Part shown: in pieces, positions 24,258 through 32,668 of the stretch | Numbering within the stretch: the first letter of the stretch is position 1 | Layout: each line of letters opens with the position of its first letter | Source: Bacillus sp. (in: firmicutes) | GTDB taxonomy: Bacteria; Bacillota; Bacilli; Bacillales; Cytobacillaceae | Direction: 5' to 3' | Length of the DNA: 42,788 nucleotides | NCBI GenBank assembly: GCA_031179905.1 | Contig: JAPSHL010000004.1 | Span: 1-42,788, forward strand | Notes under the pieces: generated by a model | Seen by the model: only the letters and a program-made list of their open reading frames with translations | Databases searched by the model: none | What the model was told of the DNA's origin: nothing | Translations under genes and position numbers: made by a program

Positions 24258-24647
24258 ATTGAAATACTTCAAATAGTCGGAGTTGCTTTAATTTCTACCT
24301 TCTTAGCCTTGATAATAAAAGAGCAGAAACCCAATATCGCCTTTTTGCTAGTTGTATTTGTCGGCTGTGCTATTTTTCTTTTTCTCGTCGACCAAATTGC
24401 ATCCATCATCGAGATGGTGGAAAGAATTGCCCTGAATGCAAAAGTAAATACCGTTTATGTAGAAACAATCTTAAAAATAATCGGCATCGCCTATATTGCT
24501 GAATTTGCCGTTCAAATAACAAAGGATGCCGGTCAAGGAGCGATTGCCTCCAAAATTGAACTGGCTGGAAAAATATTAATACTCGCAATGGCCGTGCCGA
24601 TCTTAACAGTTCTTGTAGAAACAATCATTAATATGATTCCGAATTAA
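24258..24647 (+). CDS. spoIIIAD: Stage III sporulation protein AD, apparent ATT start
   Basis: SpoIIIAD is a membrane subunit of the SpoIIIA complex. Homologues begin with a helix of the form IVQIVGLGLIATFLALI; here the matching residues (EILQIVGVALISTFLALIIK) are encoded directly after ATT at 24258, which lies seven bases after a GGGGGA ribosome site. No ATG, GTG or TTG occurs in frame before 24309, and starting there would delete most of the first helix. A TTG at 24259 is in another frame and stops after five codons. I therefore propose AUU initiation, giving 129 aa, the family's length; a sequencing error changing ATG to ATT is the main alternative. Three hydrophobic segments and AYIAEFAVQITKDAGQGAIASKIE confirm identity. 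Confidence 0.9.
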   Translation: MEILQIVGVALISTFLALIIKEQKPNIAFLLVVFVGCAIFLFLVDQIASIIEMVERIALNAKVNTVYVETILKIIGIAYIAEFAVQITKDAGQGAIASKIELAGKILILAMAVPILTVLVETIINMIPN

Positions 24648-24677
24648 TGTAAGACGCTTTAATCTCGAGGTGGACTG

Positions 24678-25895
24678 ATGAAAACGAAACTCAAAGTTGT
24701 GCTAATATTCCTATTCACATTCTTTTTTGTAATGAATCCAGTTGTAAATGCAGCGCCTCAAGAAAACACGGAAGAAGACTTAACGGCTGAAGAAACGGCG
24801 TTGAACCCGGAAGAAGTTGTTCAATCACAAATAGACAGTTTGGATTTAACGGAATTAAAAGGCTTCTGGGAAAGCATCTCTGCTGAATACGGAGGGTATT
24901 TGCCAGAAATTCAGAAAGGCAGTCTTTATGATTTCATTAAGGGCGAAAAAGATATTGACTTTAGCATGTTTTTTTCCGGATTGATCAAGTTTATCTTTCA
25001 TGAAGTCGTCGTCAATGGCAAGCTGCTCGGATCTCTTATTTTATTAACGGTTTTCAGCATGTTATTGCAGATGCTCCAAAACTCGTTTGAAAAAAGCTCC
25101 ATCAGCAAGGTTGCTTATTCGATTGTTTTTATGGTGATAATCATACTTGCATTAAACAGTTTTCATGTAGCGATAACTTATGCCAATGAGGCGATAAGCA
25201 CTATGACAAGCTTTATCCTTGCTCTTGTTCCGCTTTTGCTGGCATTGATGGCTGCATCAGGAGGAGCAATTTCCGCAGCGTTTTTTCATCCTGTTATTCT
25301 GTTTTTAATGAACACAAGCGGAATGCTAATCTCTTATGTTGTACTGCCGCTGCTGTTTTTAGCAACATTGCTGCATATTGTCAGCAGTTTATCAGAACAG
25401 TATAAAGTCACACAGCTTGGTAATTTGCTACGTAATATCAGCATTGGTATCCTCGGCTTATTTTTAACCATTTTCTTAGGTGTTATATCTGTCCAGGGCA
25501 TATCAACAGCGGTTACAGATGGGGTTACACTGCGAACAGCTAAATTTGTGGCAGGTAATTTTATCCCTGTCATCGGTAGAATGTTTACTGATACAGCAGA
25601 TACTGTCATAAGTGCATCACTCTTGCTGAAAAACACAGTCGGTATTGCCGGTGTCGCTATTCTGCTGTTGATTGTTGCCTTTCCGGCTTTGAAAATTCTT
25701 GTGATTTCCATCATCTATAAATTTGCAGCAGCGCTGCTCCAGCCTCTTGGGGGAGGTCCTGTTATTAACTGTCTTGATATTATCAGCAAAAGCGTCCTGT
25801 ATGTTTTTGCAGCATTGGCGATTGTTTCATTAATGTTCTTTTTAAGTCTAACTGTAATTATTGCTGCCAGTAATGTGACGATGATGATGAAATAA
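24678..25895 (+). CDS. spoIIIAE: Stage III sporulation protein AE
   Basis: SpoIIIAE is the large polytopic membrane protein of the SpoIIIA complex, 405 aa. A signal peptide is visible (KTKLKVVLIFLFTFFFVMNP, then VVNAAPQ), followed by an acidic extracytoplasmic segment and six or more helices from about residue 110. GAGGTGG precedes the ATG. The C-terminal stretch LQPLGGGPVINCLDIISKS is conserved in the family. Confidence 0.95.
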   Translation: MKTKLKVVLIFLFTFFFVMNPVVNAAPQENTEEDLTAEETALNPEEVVQSQIDSLDLTELKGFWESISAEYGGYLPEIQKGSLYDFIKGEKDIDFSMFFSGLIKFIFHEVVVNGKLLGSLILLTVFSMLLQMLQNSFEKSSISKVAYSIVFMVIIILALNSFHVAITYANEAISTMTSFILALVPLLLALMAASGGAISAAFFHPVILFLMNTSGMLISYVVLPLLFLATLLHIVSSLSEQYKVTQLGNLLRNISIGILGLFLTIFLGVISVQGISTAVTDGVTLRTAKFVAGNFIPVIGRMFTDTADTVISASLLLKNTVGIAGVAILLLIVAFPALKILVISIIYKFAAALLQPLGGGPVINCLDIISKSVLYVFAALAIVSLMFFLSLTVIIAASNVTMMMK

Positions 25896-25900
25896 GGTAG

Positions 25901-26530
25901 GTGAGTGATATCAGTTATATAACAGAATGGGTTACGAATATTATTCTATTTGTTTTACTGGCAACTGTCATTGATATGCTGCTGCCGAATTCTACTTTTC
26001 AGAAATATGCTAAGCTCGTTTGCGGCCTGTTGCTGATCACGGTTATCCTCACACCGGTGTTCAAGCTTATATCCGGTGACTTTGAACAAGTGCTTGAGGC
26101 AGCAGCTACTAATCTACCAGAAGAAAAAAATATGGAAAATTCGATAGAATCGCAAAAAAAAGAAATACAAGCATCACTTGATGAATATACATTAGAAAAA
26201 ATGGCTGTCCAACTGAAGGAAGATGCCAACAAGGAGTTGATAGCAGACTACGGTGTCGAAATAGACTCGATTAAACTATCGCTGAATGACCAATCAAAGG
26301 AAAGTTTTCCGGAGAATTTAGAAAGACTTGTCCTCGTCTTAAAAGAGGTGGACGAAAACAATCAAGGGGCAGTGGAAGTAGTCAGCCCAGTATCCATTGA
26401 CACACAGCAACCCCTTCCAGCAAGCAGCGACAAGGACCAAGTAGACACAGCAAATATTGTTTCATTTCTATCAGGAAAATGGGAAGTACCACAAGATAGC
26501 ATCGACATCTTAGCTAAAGGAGGGGAATAG
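25901..26530 (+). CDS. spoIIIAF: Stage III sporulation protein AF
   Basis: SpoIIIAF has two N-terminal helices (about residues 12-30 and 36-56) and a soluble domain facing the intermembrane space, with a ring-building-like fold. The product is up to 209 aa. The start is uncertain: GTG 25901 is only three bases after AAGG, while homologues start MSFLTEW, which aligns to ISYITEW coded from ATC at 25910, four bases after AGGTGAG. GTG 25901 is kept as the formal start because it is a standard codon. It lies between spoIIIAE and spoIIIAG in the operon. Confidence 0.9.
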   Translation: MSDISYITEWVTNIILFVLLATVIDMLLPNSTFQKYAKLVCGLLLITVILTPVFKLISGDFEQVLEAAATNLPEEKNMENSIESQKKEIQASLDEYTLEKMAVQLKEDANKELIADYGVEIDSIKLSLNDQSKESFPENLERLVLVLKEVDENNQGAVEVVSPVSIDTQQPLPASSDKDQVDTANIVSFLSGKWEVPQDSIDILAKGGE

Positions 26531-26537
26531 TGCAGGT

Positions 26538-27206
26538 ATGGGAAAAGACAATGACCATGAAAAGGACAAGACACAAGGCCCGATTACGTTTTTAAAAAAA
26601 CTGATGTCTGGCAATAACAACAAGAAGCAAAACAAGGCTCAATACTTGATAATAGTCGTCCTGTTTGGAGCGGGAATCATGCTTTTGAGCAATATGTTTT
26701 TCAAGGATGATAATTCAGATATTTCAGCATTCAGTCAGAATACAGAAAACAGCACAGATCAGGCCGAAGAAGTTTTCGGACAGAAATCAAGCGGTTCAAA
26801 CGACATTACTGATTATGAAAAACTGTATACAGAACAAATCAAAGAGGCGATCAATTCAATGGCTGGCGTGAAGGACGCAGTTGTTTATGTCAATATTGAT
26901 GGCTCTGAGATGAAGGTTTATGAGAAAAATCAGACAACTTCCAGTCAAACTACGGAAGAGGAAGATCCGCAGGGCGGGAAACGAACTGTGGAAGAAAACT
27001 CCTCAGAAGAGACGCTAGTTACTGTACCGAATGGAGATAAGCAAGTTCCGATTGTGGTAGAAACGAAAAAGCCGACTATCAGAGGCGTTCTTGTCATTGC
27101 AAAAGGAGCTGAAAATATAAAAGTTAAAAGCATGATAGTCGAGGCTGTAACAAGGGCATTAGATGTCCCAAGCCATCGGGTATCTGTTCAAGCAAAACAA
27201 AACTAA
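26538..27206 (+). CDS. spoIIIAG: Stage III sporulation protein AG, channel ring protein
   Basis: SpoIIIAG forms a large ring in the space between mother cell and forespore and is related to secretin/FliF ring modules. The 222-aa product has a cytoplasmic head, one transmembrane helix (about residues 36-54), a Ser/Glu-rich spacer and the ring-building domain (about residues 92-215) containing INSMAGVKDAVVYVNIDG and KPTIRGVLVIAKGAENIKVK. The ribosome site is weak (GCAGGT close to the ATG), so it probably depends on translation of spoIIIAF just upstream. Confidence 0.93.
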   Translation: MGKDNDHEKDKTQGPITFLKKLMSGNNNKKQNKAQYLIIVVLFGAGIMLLSNMFFKDDNSDISAFSQNTENSTDQAEEVFGQKSSGSNDITDYEKLYTEQIKEAINSMAGVKDAVVYVNIDGSEMKVYEKNQTTSSQTTEEEDPQGGKRTVEENSSEETLVTVPNGDKQVPIVVETKKPTIRGVLVIAKGAENIKVKSMIVEAVTRALDVPSHRVSVQAKQN

Positions 27207-27219
27207 GGGGGATTCATAA

Positions 27220-27795
27220 ATGTTATTGAAAAAGCAAACTGTATGGTTATTGACAATGTTAAGCTTAGTGGTTGTATTGACTGTGTACTACACAACATCT
27301 CCAGAACAAACAAATGAATTTGCTGCAACTGAGAAGGCCCAAACTGAAGATACAGCAAAAGAGAATGCAGCAGGAACTGAAAATGCCGAAGGAACTGCAG
27401 ATACAAAAGCAACAGACGATGGCAGCTCAGTATCCACTGTTGCTTCAGACGAAGTGTTTGAAGAAATGAGACTGCAATTAGATGAGCAGCGCAGCAAGGA
27501 AGAAGAGCAGCTGACAGAGACTATTTCTGAAGCGAAAACTGCAGAAGAGAAAAGTGCAGCCCAAGACAAAATTAATGAGATAAGAACACTGTCTGATAAT
27601 GAAAAGATGGTAGAAACACTTATTAAGGCTGAAAATTATAATGATGTTCTTGTACGCACTGTCGAAGGCAAAGTAAATGTAACAGTAAAAGCAGAGGAAC
27701 TTTCTGCCGAAGCAGCAAATGACATCGTTCAGTTAGTAAGAGAAAACTTGAATCAGCCTAATGCGTTTGTAGCTGTTACATTTGATCCAAAATAA
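27220..27795 (+). CDS. spoIIIAH: Stage III sporulation protein AH
   Basis: SpoIIIAH spans the mother-cell membrane and binds SpoIIQ from the forespore across the intermembrane space. The 191-aa product has one N-terminal transmembrane helix (about residues 8-26), an acidic Ala/Thr/Glu-rich linker (residues 30-80) and a YscJ/FliF-like C-terminal domain with ENYNDVLVRTVEGKVNVTVK. It is somewhat shorter than the B. subtilis protein, mostly in the linker. It is the last gene of the operon and a strong terminator follows. Confidence 0.95.
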   Translation: MLLKKQTVWLLTMLSLVVVLTVYYTTSPEQTNEFAATEKAQTEDTAKENAAGTENAEGTADTKATDDGSSVSTVASDEVFEEMRLQLDEQRSKEEEQLTETISEAKTAEEKSAAQDKINEIRTLSDNEKMVETLIKAENYNDVLVRTVEGKVNVTVKAEELSAEAANDIVQLVRENLNQPNAFVAVTFDPK

Positions 27796-27803
27796 AAAAT
27801 TAG

Positions 27804-27843
27804 AGGCAAAAAGGAAAAGGCAACTTTTCCTTTTTGCCTTTTA
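27804..27843 (+). terminator. Terminator of the spoIIIA operon
   Basis: AGGCAAAAAGGAAAAG (27804-27819) pairs perfectly with CTTTTCCTTTTTGCCT (27824-27839), 16 pairs around a GCAA loop, then TTTTA. It cuts spoIIIA off from accB. Confidence 0.92.
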
Positions 27844-27887
27844 TTCATCTTAAAAAAATGATGTGAATAGTTATTTTCAGCAGAAAA

Positions 27888-27896
27888 TGGTATGAT
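27888..27896 (+). promoter_or_regulatory. Candidate extended -10 upstream of accB
   Basis: TGgTATGAT fits the extended -10 form of sigma-A promoters, about 135 bases before accB. No good -35 hexamer is seen, and the long leader between them shows no clear regulatory fold. Confidence 0.35.
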
Positions 27897-28032
27897 AATT
27901 TAGCAGAAGGAATAAAAAACTGCAAGAAAAATGATACTGATTGATAGAAGTAGTTGAACTATTAGAAGGTCTTATCGTATGATATTAGTAGCTAGTCATA
28001 AAGAAATGGAATTAAAGGAGTGCATGAATAGC

Positions 28033-28509
28033 ATGTTAAAAATAGAAGAGATAAAGGAATTAATCAATCTAATCAATGATTCAAACATCAGCGACTTTGT
28101 ATATGAAAACGAAGGAGCAAAGGTGGAAATCAAAAAAAATCGCCCTGAAGTGCAAGCAGTTGCAGCTGTAAGTGCACCAGCACCAGTAGCTCAAGTTCAA
28201 GCAATCCAGCCTCAAGCTGTGCAAGCTGCTCCGGAAGTAAAGCAAACGGAAACTGCAGCAAATGAGAACTTACATAAAATAACTTCTCCAATGGTAGGCA
28301 CGTTTTATCAATCTGCTTCACCTGATAATCCTGCATATGTTTCAGTTGGAGATAAAGTGTCAAAAGATACAGTAGTATGTATTGTGGAAGCAATGAAGCT
28401 GTTTAATGAAATCACGGCAGAGGTTGAAGGGGAAATTGTCGAGATTCTTGTTAAAGACGGTGAGCTAGTAGAATATGGTGAACCTTTATTCTTAGTGAAG
28501 GCACTGTAA
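28033..28509 (+). CDS. accB: Biotin carboxyl carrier protein of acetyl-CoA carboxylase
   Basis: AccB carries the biotin that shuttles CO2 during malonyl-CoA synthesis. The 158-aa product has an N-terminal helix domain, an Ala/Pro/Gln-rich flexible linker (about residues 40-75) and the biotinyl domain with the acceptor Lys122 in [10 protein letters not shown]. The ATG at 28033 gives the family start [10 protein letters not shown]; an ATG three codons earlier (28024) is only three bases after AAAGGAG, so the exact start is uncertain. It lies 18 bases before accC. Confidence 0.95.
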   Translation: MLKIEEIKELINLINDSNISDFVYENEGAKVEIKKNRPEVQAVAAVSAPAPVAQVQAIQPQAVQAAPEVKQTETAANENLHKITSPMVGTFYQSASPDNPAYVSVGDKVSKDTVVCIVEAMKLFNEITAEVEGEIVEILVKDGELVEYGEPLFLVKAL

Positions 28510-28527
28510 AAAGAGAGGGTTTAACAT

Positions 28528-29886
28528 ATGATTAAGAAACTGTTAATCGCAAATAGAGGAGAAATAGCGGTCCGCATTATCAGAGCGTGCCGCGAAATGA
28601 ATATTGAAACTGTAGCAGTATACTCAGAAGCAGACAGAGAAGCACTTCACGTCCAGCTTGCAGATGAAGCTATCTGCATTGGGCCGACTTCCTCAAAGGA
28701 AAGCTATTTGAACTTTACAAACATCATCAGTGCAGCAATGCTGACAGGCAGTGATGCAATCCATCCAGGCTACGGATTTTTGGCAGAAAATGCAGACTTC
28801 GCGGAGCTTTGCCGTGACTGCAATATTACCTTCGTAGGACCAAGTCCGGAAGCAATCAATAAGATGGGAACAAAAGACATTGCCAGAGAAACGATGCGCG
28901 AAGCTGGCGTTCCAATTGTACCAGGCTCTCAAGGTATCATTAAAGATGTAGAAGAAGGCATCAACTTAGCGGAAGAAATCGGCTATCCTGTAATCATTAA
29001 AGCGACTGCAGGCGGTGGAGGAAAAGGAATCCGTGTTGCCAGAACAGAAGAAGAACTTATCAGCGGAATAAACATCACACAGCAGGAAGCATTAACAGCT
29101 TTCGGCAACGCAGGAGTTTACTTAGAGAAGTTCATTGAAGACTTCCGCCATGTGGAATTGCAAGTCCTTGCTGATAACTACGGCCAGGTAATTCACTTAG
29201 GTGAAAGAGACTGTTCTATTCAAAGAAGATTGCAGAAGCTGTTGGAAGAGACACCTTCCCCTGTTTTGACGGAAGAAATTCGCAATAAAATGGGAGCTGC
29301 AGCAGTTAAAGCGGCAGAGGCAGTGAAATATACTGGTGCTGGAACAGTTGAATTCATTTATGATTATCAAAGCCAGCAATTTTACTTCATGGAAATGAAT
29401 ACACGTATTCAAGTGGAACATCCGGTTACAGAAATGGTTACAGGTATCGATTTGATAAAAGAACAAATACTAGTAGCATCTGGAAAACCATTGGCTGTTA
29501 CGCAAAAGGATGTAGAATTTAACGGATGGGCAATCGAATGCCGCATCAATGCTGAAAATCCTGCTAAGAACTTCATGCCTTCAGCCGGAAAAATCAATAT
29601 GTACCTTCCGCCAGGCGGTTTAGGTGTTCGTGTTGATTCAGCAGCGTATCCTGGTTATACCATCCCGCCGTATTATGACAGCATGATTGCTAAAGTAATT
29701 ACATACGGTGCAACAAGAGAGGAAGCAATTGCCCGTATGAAGCGCGCACTTAGTGAATTCGTCATTGAGGGTGTCCATACGACAATACCTTTTCACTTGA
29801 AACTCCTTAATCATGAAAAATTTGTGGAAGGAAACTTCAACACAAAGTTTTTAGAGATGTATGATTTGATGAAATCTGAAGATTAA
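28528..29886 (+). CDS. accC: Biotin carboxylase subunit of acetyl-CoA carboxylase
   Basis: AccC carboxylates the biotin on AccB using ATP and bicarbonate. The 452-aa product shows the ATP-grasp fold: N-terminal KKLLIANRGEIAVRIIRACRE, HPGYGFLAENADFAE, the glycine-rich lid ATAGGGGKGIRVA, GERDCSIQRRLQKL and the catalytic EMNTRIQVEHPVTEMVTG. AGAGGG precedes the ATG. It is the second gene of the accB-accC-yqhY unit. Confidence 0.98.
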   Translation: MIKKLLIANRGEIAVRIIRACREMNIETVAVYSEADREALHVQLADEAICIGPTSSKESYLNFTNIISAAMLTGSDAIHPGYGFLAENADFAELCRDCNITFVGPSPEAINKMGTKDIARETMREAGVPIVPGSQGIIKDVEEGINLAEEIGYPVIIKATAGGGGKGIRVARTEEELISGINITQQEALTAFGNAGVYLEKFIEDFRHVELQVLADNYGQVIHLGERDCSIQRRLQKLLEETPSPVLTEEIRNKMGAAAVKAAEAVKYTGAGTVEFIYDYQSQQFYFMEMNTRIQVEHPVTEMVTGIDLIKEQILVASGKPLAVTQKDVEFNGWAIECRINAENPAKNFMPSAGKINMYLPPGGLGVRVDSAAYPGYTIPPYYDSMIAKVITYGATREEAIARMKRALSEFVIEGVHTTIPFHLKLLNHEKFVEGNFNTKFLEMYDLMKSED

Positions 29887-29900
29887 AGGGAGGAACCAAT

Positions 29901-30308
29901 ATGAGCGAATCAACTATTTTAGATATGAACCAGGAATTTAACGGCTTAGGAAAAGTTGAGATTGCCCCTGAAGTCATAGAAGTAATCGCTGGGATCGCCG
30001 CATCTGAAGTGGAGGGCGTAGCCCAAATGAGAGGGAATTTTGCCTCCGGTGTTGTAGAAAAGCTTGGTAAGAAGCTTCACAACAAAGGGGTTAAAGTGGA
30101 ACTTGCCGATGAGGGTATCAAGGTGGATGTTTATTGTGTCATGAATTTCGGCGTTTCCATCCCGCAGGTTGCACAACAAATACAAGATAATATTCGTCAA
30201 ACACTGATCAATATGACAGCGTTAGTGGCGGAGGAAATAAATATACATGTAGTTGGCGTTCAATTTGAGAATGCTAAGCAAGAAACAGAAACACAGCAAG
30301 AGATGTAA
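29901..30308 (+). CDS. yqhY: Asp23/Gls24 family protein YqhY
   Basis: YqhY is a 135-aa Asp23/DUF322 protein. IAPEVIEVIAGIAASEVEGV opens the domain and VKVELADEGIKVDVYCVMNFG forms its core. In B. subtilis the gene lies with accBC, and its loss selects suppressor mutations in acetyl-CoA carboxylase, so it probably restrains or tunes that enzyme; a direct mechanism is not shown. GGGAGG precedes the ATG, 14 bases after accC, consistent with co-transcription. Confidence 0.92.
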   Translation: MSESTILDMNQEFNGLGKVEIAPEVIEVIAGIAASEVEGVAQMRGNFASGVVEKLGKKLHNKGVKVELADEGIKVDVYCVMNFGVSIPQVAQQIQDNIRQTLINMTALVAEEINIHVVGVQFENAKQETETQQEM

Positions 30309-30372
30309 ACAAATAAGCTGCTATAAGGATATGCTTAACTTTCTATACATTAGCGTACCAAACTATGTGTAG

Positions 30373-30404
30373 AAAAAAAGCTTCCCCATGGCAGCTTTTT
30401 TATT
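30373..30404 (+). terminator. Terminator after accB-accC-yqhY
   Basis: AAAAAAGCT (30374-30382) pairs with AGCTTTTTT (30393-30401) around a 10-base loop, followed by ATT. The remaining 188 bases up to nusB are AT-rich with no gene seen; TGgTATAAG near 30494-30502 could be an extended -10 for nusB. Confidence 0.7.
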
Positions 30405-30592
30405 GCCTGAAACATTCGTGAATAGAAGTTTGAAGCTATATATGCTATTATCTTTTTATCAATGTTAGCTAAAATAGAATGAATTAGGCCAAATGGTATA
30501 AGAATAAGAATCCAAGAGCATGATGGAATTTTTCGAGAAAACAGGACAAGCATGGATATTAACATGCAAGTTTTTAAAGGAGCATAATTGGA

Positions 30593-30982
30593 ATGAAAAG
30601 AAGAACGGCAAGAGAAAAGGCGCTTCAAGCATTATTTCAAATCGACCTGAGCGATATAGACAAAAATGATGCAATTATTCATGCATTAGATGGAGAAAAG
30701 CCTGATGTATATTTGTCTGCGCTGGTAAATGGTGTTTTGGATCATCAGGTATCTATTGACGATCATATTAAGAAACACTTGGAAAACTGGACGATTGAAA
30801 GAATTGCCAATGTAGATAGAAATTTGCTTCGCATCGCTGTTTATGAGCTTGTTTATCGTTCAGAGGAAGTACCTGAAAATGTTGTTATCGATGAAGCGGT
30901 GGAAATTGCTAAAGCTTACGGTGATGATAAGTCAAGCAAATTTATCAACGGCATTCTTTCCAAGATCAAAAACAGTTTATAG
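30593..30982 (+). CDS. nusB: Transcription antitermination factor NusB
   Basis: NusB binds boxA RNA with S10 and supports antitermination in rRNA operons. The 129-aa all-helical protein begins MKRRTAREKALQALFQIDLS and has the conserved ENWTIERIANVDRNLLRIAVYEL and VVIDEAVEIAKAYGDDKSSKFINGIL. AAAGGAG lies ten bases before the ATG. In B. subtilis folD follows; here xseA follows directly after a hairpin. Confidence 0.96.
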   Translation: MKRRTAREKALQALFQIDLSDIDKNDAIIHALDGEKPDVYLSALVNGVLDHQVSIDDHIKKHLENWTIERIANVDRNLLRIAVYELVYRSEEVPENVVIDEAVEIAKAYGDDKSSKFINGILSKIKNSL

Positions 30983-31019
30983 TTTTTGTTTTAAAGGGAA
31001 ATAAACATAAATGTATGCC

Positions 31020-31055
31020 AAAAGGGAAAAGCAGGGAATTCTGCCATTCCCTTTT
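31020..31055 (+). terminator. Hairpin between nusB and xseA
   Basis: AAAAGGGAA (31020-31028) pairs with TTCCCTTTT (31047-31055), and inside it GCAG (31031-31034) with CTGC (31041-31044) around a 6-base loop. The stem is strong, but the T-run is only four bases before ATCC, so it is a partial terminator or an mRNA-processing or stability element. A TAGGAG ribosome site follows for xseA. Confidence 0.5.
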
Positions 31056-31079
31056 ATCCTGTATAGGAGCGTTTTAAAA

Positions 31080-32423
31080 ATGGAAAATAGGTATTTAACA
31101 ATCCAAGCTTTAACAAAATACATAAAAAGAAAATTTGACGCAGACCCCCATTTGCAACATGTTCATGTCAAAGGAGAAATATCCAATTTTAAACAGCATA
31201 GCAGCGGGCATATGTACTTTACATTAAAGGATGAAAAAGCAAGAATCCTTGCCGTCATGTTTGCTAGAAACACACAAAGCATGAAATTTAAGCCAGAAAA
31301 CGGCATGAAAGTTCTTGTGAAGGCGTCTGTTTCCGTATATGAACAAAGCGGCCAATACCAAATGTATGTTACTGAGATGAGGCCGGACGGAATCGGCGAC
31401 TTGTATTTGGCATATGAACAGCTAAAGCAGAAATTGGAGGCTGAAGGGCTGTTTTCTCCCGCCCATAAACAAGCAATCCCTAAATATCCTGATACAATCG
31501 GGATAATTACTTCTCCAACAGGTGCAGCCATCAGAGATATTCTAATCACCATTAAAAGGCGTTATCCAATTGCAAAAATCATCATTTTTCCTGCATTAGT
31601 CCAAGGAGAGGCAGCAGCACCTTCTATCGTGAAAGCCATCGGCAAAGCCAACAGCATGGCAGCACCTTCTATCGATGTATTGATTGTCGGAAGAGGAGGC
31701 GGATCCATTGAAGAGCTTTGGGCATTTAATGAAGAAGCCGTAGCAAATGCAATATTTTCATCTAAAGTACCGATTATTTCCGCAGTTGGCCATGAAACAG
31801 ACTTTACAATCGCGGATTTTGTCGCAGACTTGAGAGCTCCGACTCCAACTGGAGCGGCCGAAATGGCAGCACCTCATATGGAGGAGCTTATGGAAAGAGT
31901 GCTGACTAGACAAGCACGGCTCATCCGCTCAACGAAGGAAAGGGTCGATAAAGAAAAGCACAGGCTTGGCAAGATGGAAAAATCGTATGCATTTCGTTAT
32001 CCGAAATTGCTTCTTGACCAAAAGATGGAACAATTGGATAAGCAAAATGAATTGTTGCAGCGCAACATTAAAAAGCTGCTTGCAACGAATGAAGACAAGC
32101 ACGACGTTCTTGTACGGCGCCTCAAGAGAAGCCATCCGCAAGAACTGCTGCATCAGGCAGAAAAAGACAGAATCGGCCTGGAAAAAAATCTTATACGAAA
32201 TATGAATCTTATACATCAGAACAAATCACAGTTGTTTCATTCTATCATTGGCAAGATGGATGCCTTGAGCCCTTTGAAAATCATGGAAAGAGGCTATAAT
32301 TTAGCTTACTCACCTGAGGGGAAATTAATATCCAGTGTTAAACAGGTCCAGGAGAATGAACAAATTGAACTGCGGCTGTCTGATGGAACAGTGGAAGCAC
32401 GTGTGACATCTATTAAGGAGTGA
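31080..32423 (+). CDS. xseA: Exodeoxyribonuclease VII large subunit
   Basis: XseA with XseB degrades single-stranded DNA from both ends. The 447-aa product has an N-terminal OB fold ([20 protein letters not shown], then [13 protein letters not shown]), the catalytic core with [33 protein letters not shown] and [28 protein letters not shown], and a long coiled coil (about residues 275-400) that binds XseB. TAGGAG ten bases upstream supports ATG 31080; an upstream ATG (31011) has no site and overlaps the hairpin. It ends seven bases before xseB. Confidence 0.96.
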   Translation: MENRYLTIQALTKYIKRKFDADPHLQHVHVKGEISNFKQHSSGHMYFTLKDEKARILAVMFARNTQSMKFKPENGMKVLVKASVSVYEQSGQYQMYVTEMRPDGIGDLYLAYEQLKQKLEAEGLFSPAHKQAIPKYPDTIGIITSPTGAAIRDILITIKRRYPIAKIIIFPALVQGEAAAPSIVKAIGKANSMAAPSIDVLIVGRGGGSIEELWAFNEEAVANAIFSSKVPIISAVGHETDFTIADFVADLRAPTPTGAAEMAAPHMEELMERVLTRQARLIRSTKERVDKEKHRLGKMEKSYAFRYPKLLLDQKMEQLDKQNELLQRNIKKLLATNEDKHDVLVRRLKRSHPQELLHQAEKDRIGLEKNLIRNMNLIHQNKSQLFHSIIGKMDALSPLKIMERGYNLAYSPEGKLISSVKQVQENEQIELRLSDGTVEARVTSIKE

Positions 32424-32430
32424 ATAAAAT

Positions 32431-32664
32431 ATGTCTAAATTAACGGGGTTATCCTTTGAGGAAGCAATGGAAGAGCTTGAAAAGATTGTGGATAAGCTTG
32501 AAGAGGGCGATGTTCCTCTTGAAGAAGCAATCAATACTTACAAAAGAGGCATGGAGTTATCAAAGTTTTGTCATGATAAACTAAAAAATGTGGAAGAACA
32601 GCTTGCTGAAATTGTTCTGGATAACGGACAAAAAGAGGCATTTTCCATAGGCGAGGAGGAATGA
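32431..32664 (+). CDS. xseB: Exodeoxyribonuclease VII small subunit
   Basis: XseB is the small helical partner of XseA. The 77-aa product has the family core [20 protein letters not shown] and [29 protein letters not shown] precedes the ATG. It lies between xseA and ispA with almost no spacing, as in Bacillus. Confidence 0.97.
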   Translation: MSKLTGLSFEEAMEELEKIVDKLEEGDVPLEEAINTYKRGMELSKFCHDKLKNVEEQLAEIVLDNGQKEAFSIGEEE

Positions 32665-32668
32665 GCAA

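Noticed and set aside
24259-24276. TTG at 24259 as the spoIIIAD start
   Set aside because: It is out of frame with the conserved protein and reaches a stop after five codons.
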